Assembly: GCA_963575645.1 (NCBI GenBank)
Contig: OY754468.1
Coordinates: 23,026,465-23,090,464 of the forward strand
Source: Xanthostigma xanthostigma
Taxonomy: Eukaryota; Arthropoda; Insecta; Raphidioptera; Raphidiidae
Length of the DNA: 64,000 nt
Direction: 5' to 3'
Of this stretch, positions 58,701 through 64,000 are shown piece after piece. A model generated the notes under the pieces. That model did no database searches. It worked only from the letters and a program-made list of their open reading frames with translations, and had not been told where the DNA came from. The stretch's first letter is position 1, and each line of letters opens with the position of its first letter. A program made the position numbers and the translations under genes.

Positions 58701-61619
58701 CCGCACGGCAGTCAGCCTAAGTCCCAGCAGTGTTTCTAGCGGCAAAATTAGCCTCGTGTGCAGCGGCCTTTATATTATAAGACACCAATTGGTGACATTA
58801 CAAAGTAATATAAGAAAAAAATTATTATTCAAAAAATGTCACTGTCAGGAAACCCGTATCTTCCACTATCGCGGCGATAGGGGAAGATGTCAACAACAGG
58901 ATGTTTCATAATATACATGTATATATTGCAAAAAACATACTTCACCTTTTAATATATTAAAAAATGATTTTATTAATTTTTTTTCAACAAGAATTCTTTG
59001 AAGTTGTCAACGACGCGTTGGCCACAGTTGACCAAAAATGTGTTGACAACATTCGAAATGCAACGGGAGAAATCGAAAAACTTTTACTTACCGACGAAGG
59101 TACAGAAAAAGTCAGCAAACTTTTCAAGTAAGCACTGTTATATTTATTTAATTTATTTGTTATTGACATTGAAACAATAGAAATTTTATGTATCTAGATA
59201 GAGAAACATAGATCTGCAATATATGATTACATACCTATCCCAATCTACCGAGTAATCAAGAACTTACTATTCCTGTAATATAGAAAATCAGTTTTTTTGT
59301 TAATTATGATAGTAAACCGCTAACGTCGTCAAATTTATTTTATGAACTGTGACGTCACACAATGAAAGCGGTGTTCTGTGCCACATGATTTTCTTATATT
59401 TGTAACGCAAAAAGCTATAAAAACCATCCGAGTTTGAGCAGGTCAGAAACGTAAGCTTCAAAATAAAGTGAACAACATTCTATTCGAAATAGAACGACCG
59501 GTTTTTTAGGGGACCGGAAGTTATGCCTTTTTCACGGTCCCGCCCACTCCAGCCTGCCAACTATTATATTGTTCTTTTAAACAGGGCTTAAATTTCCTAA
59601 ATACCTACCCGTGAACTGGCCTTTACGGCTGTCCATAGGGTTTGAGTGTTACGGGCTCTCCTACTATTAGAATTTTCATGTGTTCTGATATAATTACCTA
59701 CCGTATACAAATCATTTAATTAATGATCTCCTGATGTTTTTTATGTAGCATATGCAAAAAATTGGATCGGCATGATCAGGCTACAGTCTCCACTTTTATG
59801 AATACGATTGCAGACACTTACACCCGATTTGTCCAGTATGCCATAAGTGGTGTTCTTGAAGAAGTTTGCAGACCTATGTTGGAAGGCTCCGATGAACCTA
59901 TCGAAAAGTTGGCCAGATTTGTATCCGATTCTCAGTGCACAGATCCATCATATAGCAATGTGGTCTTGTTTTATAATCAGACCAGTTGGTCTTCACCGGC
60001 TGCAGGTGGAAGTGAGTACAAAAATATAAATTGATATCCGTTTTGCAATTAAATTTTGGTAGATTTGAAAGATTTGCGTCTACTGCATATTATGCTGGGT
60101 CTGATGCATTTTGTATTACGTAAAACACAACCTGAGTACTTATATGAGCGATTCAGCTATCTTACTAAGTTTTATAATTATCAGACCCAGAATAACTTAC
60201 CTAGTCTTAGTTATTCCATCTTGCCATATAGCTCTGGGATCCAAAAAAACGGAATAAACTGCCAAGCGGTATAAGATGCATTAAAAACAAATATTAAATT
60301 ATTAAAATAAATAAATATATGTAAAGAGATGCTGCTGGAAATATAATTATTCCAAATTTTTAAGTTTTTATGGCTATAAATTTAGTAATTTTATGTTTCA
60401 TGCTGTTTTGTATATTATTTTATACATGTATATTTTATCAGAGAGGGTATGTTGAAACGGCTTGGGCTACTCATGACCCTAAATAAAGTCGATTATTATT
60501 ATTATTACCTTGTTCCATCTTTATTTCAGTACGCCAATGGACCTATCAGACATGTACCGAATATGGTTATTACCAAACATCCACATCAAAAAAACAACCA
60601 TTTGGTACAAAATTTCCTTTGGAATATTTTACAAAAATGTGTACCGATGTTTACGGCAAAGAGTAAGTATTGTATATAATAGTAGCTTATATGTATCTAG
60701 ATCGTAATGAATTATTAGTCATACGAGTCCTAAAAGACTTACAATAGAGATACATACTACATTTTTTGCTCGTACCTCCTATAAAATGGCTGATTTTCAT
60801 TTCATGAGTATGTATTTAAAGAAATGTAGAGTCATGGAAATGAACAAATTGTCAGCAATGAACACATCCTTGAAAATCTCTCCTCGATCTTAATGATATT
60901 TTGATGAAACAATTTCATCTAGAAAATAAGTAAAAAAGTTGCGAAAAAAACGGAAAAATCGGTAATTTTAATTATGTTTTTACAATTTAAGAGGGTAAAT
61001 CCCAAATCTGCCTCCTTGCTACAAATGTTCAAGTTTTAGAACTATTCATCCCTTTGGCCTCTCCGAAAAAAATGTAAAGGCTAAAATAATCTACTTAATT
61101 TCTCCAAATTATCAAAAAGTGATTAATATAGGCGGAGAAGAGCCTCCTTCGAAAACGGTGGGTGATAGAGGAAAACGGGGTAGGTACATATTCGGATTCA
61201 GCAGGTCATTTTACATAAAAAATCAGCAGGAATGGCTCGAAAAAAAATTGTTTGCAGATCAATGTAATCTTTTGTATTTTTTTCAGAGTGAATAGCAACG
61301 TCCTGGAACAAGGCGTAAATAGAACAAATTTGATATATGGAGGACGCCATCCAGATGTTACCAACGTAGCGTTCGTTCATGGATCAATTGATCCCTGGCA
61401 TGCTCTTGGAATTCTCAAAGATTTGTCCGATAAGGCGCCGGCTTTTTTCGTTAAAGGTAAACAAATCGAAATTTGATTTTTTTTTACGATTTTAAATATC
61501 TTCGAATTCCTTTAGGCACATCACACTGCGCAGATCTGTCAGATTACGCAGACAACGAAGAAATGGCCACCGTTCAACGAAAACTACAAAATTTGATAAC
61601 GAAATGGTTGAACGAATAA
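55769..61619 (+). CDS. S28 serine carboxypeptidase, tandem copy 3 (9 exons, 488 aa), most diverged
   Basis: Exons: 55769-55774, 55839-56084, 56996-57177, 57968-58194, 58992-59127, 59749-60011, 60530-60662, 61287-61456, 61516-61619. Total 1467 nt, 488 residues, no internal stop; triad Ser186, Asp433, His458 intact. Exon 3 has the family-typical GGEGPIS where copies 1 and 2 have GGEWTI, and reads RYYGESRP. Exon 6 is clearly the most changed part: a run around TYTRFVQYAISGVLEEVCRP replaces [18 protein letters not shown] of the other two, and DEPIEKLARFVSDSQCTD replaces [18 protein letters not shown]. By family structure this is in the helical SKS cap that shapes substrate access, so specificity may differ. 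Exon 3 is bracketed by two related long palindromic MITEs (introns 2 and 3), intron 6 holds a LINE 3' end, and LINE fragments separate the gene from its original 3' flank. Confidence 0.92.
56226..56723. mobile_element. Long palindromic MITE in intron 2 of copy 3
   Basis: About 498 bp from TTAAGGTAGTATGAGCACC to its complement ending CTACCTTAA; arms pair over most of their length around a centre near 56505. The related element at 57204-57739 lies in the next intron. Absent from copies 1 and 2. Confidence 0.7.
57204..57739. mobile_element. Long palindromic MITE in intron 3 of copy 3
   Basis: About 536 bp with ends TTAAGGTAGTACGAGCACC and complement; the same family as 56226-56723, sharing CTTTTTAATTAGTCGGGC and CACCGACTAGTTTTGGAG. 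Together they bracket exon 3. Confidence 0.7.
58339..58769 (+). mobile_element. Harbinger-type MITE, family 2, in intron 4 of copy 3
   Basis: 431 bp; right end CGTGTGCAGCGGCCT before TTA, left end AGGCCGCTACACACGAGAC with a mutated flank. Orthologous position to 31284 and 46022. Confidence 0.7.
60056..60511 (+). mobile_element. LINE 3' end in intron 6 of copy 3
   Basis: The frame 60056-60274 (DLKDLRLLHIMLGLMHFVL, FYNYQTQNNLPSLSYSI) ends in a stop and is followed by AATAAAGTCGATTATTATT. Intron 6 of copy 1 lacks this segment. The tail and C-terminal look suggest a non-LTR retrotransposon. Confidence 0.55.
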
Positions 61620-61639
61620 AATTTGATTTAATTTTAAAT

Positions 61640-62951
61640 AATAATTATAATACATTTTGTCATTTTGACTATACAGTAGGTATATGACAAGTCGCAAAGC
61701 AGATAGTATAATTTACAAAGCAGATTATATACCTAGTTATAAAATCAGATACTTTATAAAACATTTGAGATAATAAAAATTTCTTTACAGCTTTAATAAA
61801 TTTATTTAGATCTTTATTTTTTTTAATTTCACCTAGTAAACAGTTGTAAGCTTGAGTAGCGCTAACCATAAAACCATCTTTTAAAACTTTCAACCTATGC
61901 TGAGGTGTTACGTAGCAGTCATTATGACGCGTATTATATTTATGTATTTGGTTAAAGGTGCTTACTTCAAGCTTACTTATGTGGGTTTTGAAAAAGGTTA
62001 AAATTTTTAATATATAAATACAGGCAATGGGCAATATTTGCAACTGTACGAATAAATCTTTGCTGTGATGCTGCTGTCCAACGCCACATGTTATTCTCAA
62101 TGCTCTTTTTTGCATCACAAAAACGTTGTCAAGTTGAGACCTACCCCAGAAGATGATTCCGTATGTGCAATGGCTTAAAAAATGGGCATAATAGACTATT
62201 ATAAGAGATTCCATTCTCTTTATAGGCTTGAGTCTTCGTAATAGATAACAAGCTTTACTCAATTTGACATTTAGATCCATAATGTGATGATGCCAGATAA
62301 TTTTCTGATCTATCGTAACTCCCAGAAATTTTAAGGTTTCAACTTGACGAATTGTACCGGAGTTTATTAAATAATAATAATAATAATGCATTTATTTAAA
62401 TAAAACCTCAGAGAGGTGATTAAAACGTCAAACATAGGTACATTAAATCTTACATAGTTACATTAAAATAGTTATAAAAATAGTTCGTTTGTATTATAAA
62501 ACATCTTTTCAATAAGCAAGTCTTTAAGTTTTTTTTTAAATTTAATTAATGGCAGTTGGCAGATATTAGAGGGTATATGGTTATATATTTTGATAGCCAT
62601 ATTGTGGGCGCTTTTATCGATTTAAGTTCTACTCGTGAAAGGTTTATACTTATTTTGGCACTGTCTGGTTTGGTGGTCATGCAGTCTGGAACATTTCGGG
62701 GTATTGTTTAACTATTAATGCTGATTCATATATGTAGATGGATGGTAATGTTAAAATTCTATTGTTTTTGAAATATTGGGCACAGGAGTCAGTCTTCTTT
62801 AGGTTGAATATAGCTCTTATACATTTTTTTTTATTCTAAATATTACAATGACGTAGGTGCATTGCCCCATTGAGTTATACCATATCTTAGGTTAGAAAAT
62901 ACATATGCATAATACGCTATGATGGTGGTTTTCAAATCTGTCATATATGTA
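61640..62951 (-). mobile_element. Two nested LINE 3' fragments in the 3' flank of copy 3
   Basis: The frame 62391-61669 reads VETLKFLGVTIDQKIIWHHH, KACYLLRRLKPIKRMESLII, YGIIFWGRSQLDNVFVMQKR: reverse transcriptase thumb and C-terminus. At 62371-62390 an (ATT)n run marks the 3' tail of a second fragment, 62392-62951, with broken frames. The 3' flank of copy 1 lacks the whole segment. Confidence 0.7.
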
Positions 62952-63660
62952 TAGAACAGTATACACTTCAGAACATCAAAATCCAAAACTTTAACACGAT
63001 TGTCTTTATTTAAAAGTTTATAATTCGCACAATATATTCAAATAAAAAAATTTAAAAATCCAGACATATAGTTTCATTGAAAAAATCATTTTATGTTTGT
63101 ACCAGTGGGTTCGTAGGTTCGTGCCTTCCTACTTTAGGTCTAAAGTGTGAGGTTAATTTAGACCGACTGACATAAAACATAAGAAAATATCCTAAAATTG
63201 TGCATTATCTGATCCCTACATCCCGTCTTGTCATTCGATCAACGCCAATAATGATCTTTCATATTATGCTATGTAAATCGTCCGAGCGGCAGACGTAAAA
63301 AATGATTCCGATTTTATAGAGCATGAAAATTTCAGAAAAGTTAAAACACATTTTAACACTCTTTAGTCTTCAGCAGTCCTCCTAAGCTATATTTCCAATC
63401 TCGACACAGTGCGATAATATTTTCATTAACTGGATTTTCGGAACGAACTTTAGTAAGATCACGCAAGATTTCACAAAGTTTATACGAACTATACAATATT
63501 AAATTAAGTGAATCCAGATGTGTTTGATCCGAGTTTTTCACCAGGTTTCGTGCAGCATCTGTTGTACATCACGTTTTAATGTTTGTTGAAAGCATTCACA
63601 TTTTTTAAAATTTAGCATTTCTCCTACACCGGGTTAAGAGGAAAACTGCCTGTAGAACAT
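62952..63660 (+). repeat. 3' flank of tandem unit 3
   Basis: Collinear with 36070-36692 and 50580-51260 after the LINE insertion. The minus-strand frame 63541-63353 (62 codons, no ATG) is open only here; copies 1 and 2 carry a 2-base difference that closes it. Confidence 0.6.
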
Positions 63661-64000
63661 GAAGCTTTTTTATTTTATATCAACTTTTCCCATATAATGA
63701 CAGATAAGTGGAATTCGGAAATTAAACTTTAAAATATTTTTGCTATTTTCTAAAACGTAAACCGAATACCCTGTGAATAAGCGCGGACACTTTAAAAACT
63801 TCTTAGTTTTCTAATAATTCTACAGGGTAAACTCTATATAGCGGACTACTTTTCACGAAAAACTCCTTAAAATGTAGAAATTGCTAAGGTTTGTTTGGTT
63901 TACATTTTTACACTTTATATCGCGTAACAACAACTCTCAATAGCGAAACAATGACGTCATTATATAGACCCCAGCAAAGGGATTCTTAGAAAAGTGTTCA
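63661..64000. other. No gene recognised
   Basis: AT-rich end of the window with no coding or repeat signal that I can support. Confidence 0.35.

Overview
The window looks like AT-rich, repeat-laden insect nuclear DNA. The signs are GT-AG introns, arthropod-type transposons (PIF/Harbinger, Tc1/mariner, pogo, CR1/Jockey-group LINEs, Penelope-like repeats, Helitron-like ends) and a family of secreted S28 serine peptidases. A beetle is my best guess, from the look of the proteins only, with low confidence. There is no bacterial content and no CRISPR array.

Layout. Positions 1-29,000 hold no host gene that I can support. This part is a mosaic of transposon relics: Tc1/mariner (2986-3531), hairpin MITEs, Harbinger relics (17512-18496, 20051-20433, 20622-21011, 21436-21845), a pogo relic (22413-23319), a tRNA-Gln-type SINE inside a Helitron-like repeat (14291-14876), and inverted repeats carrying a hammerhead-like motif. 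At 24535-29005 a Tc1-type MITE is split by an apparently full-length LINE with two open frames on the minus strand (ORF1 28757-27975, ORF2 about 27999-25159).

Positions 29,200-63,660 are three tandem, same-strand copies of one nine-exon gene for an S28 serine carboxypeptidase (prolylcarboxypeptidase / thymus-specific serine protease family): 29631-36055, 41593-50561 and 55769-61619. I joined the exons by hand. Every copy gives the same exon lengths (6, 246, 182, 227, 136, 263, 133, 170, 104 nt), an uninterrupted 488-residue protein, a signal peptide and the complete triad Ser186, Asp433, His458. TATA boxes, intron positions and 3' flanks are shared, so each duplication copied a whole transcription unit. 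Copies differ mainly by later transposon insertions in introns and flanks, which give a relative clock: one Harbinger-type MITE lies in intron 4 of all three copies, while most other insertions are private to one copy.

The three enzymes probably act in the gut lumen or lysosome on proline-containing peptides. Copy 3 has diverged most, especially in exon 6. The most interesting non-gene signals are (a) a recurrent RNA-like motif with constant hammerhead-type core boxes and a stem II that changes sequence but keeps pairing, found inside short retroposons with 11-14 bp target duplications, and (b) an in-frame T TTT TTA slippery heptamer joining the two LINE frames in exactly the -1 register.
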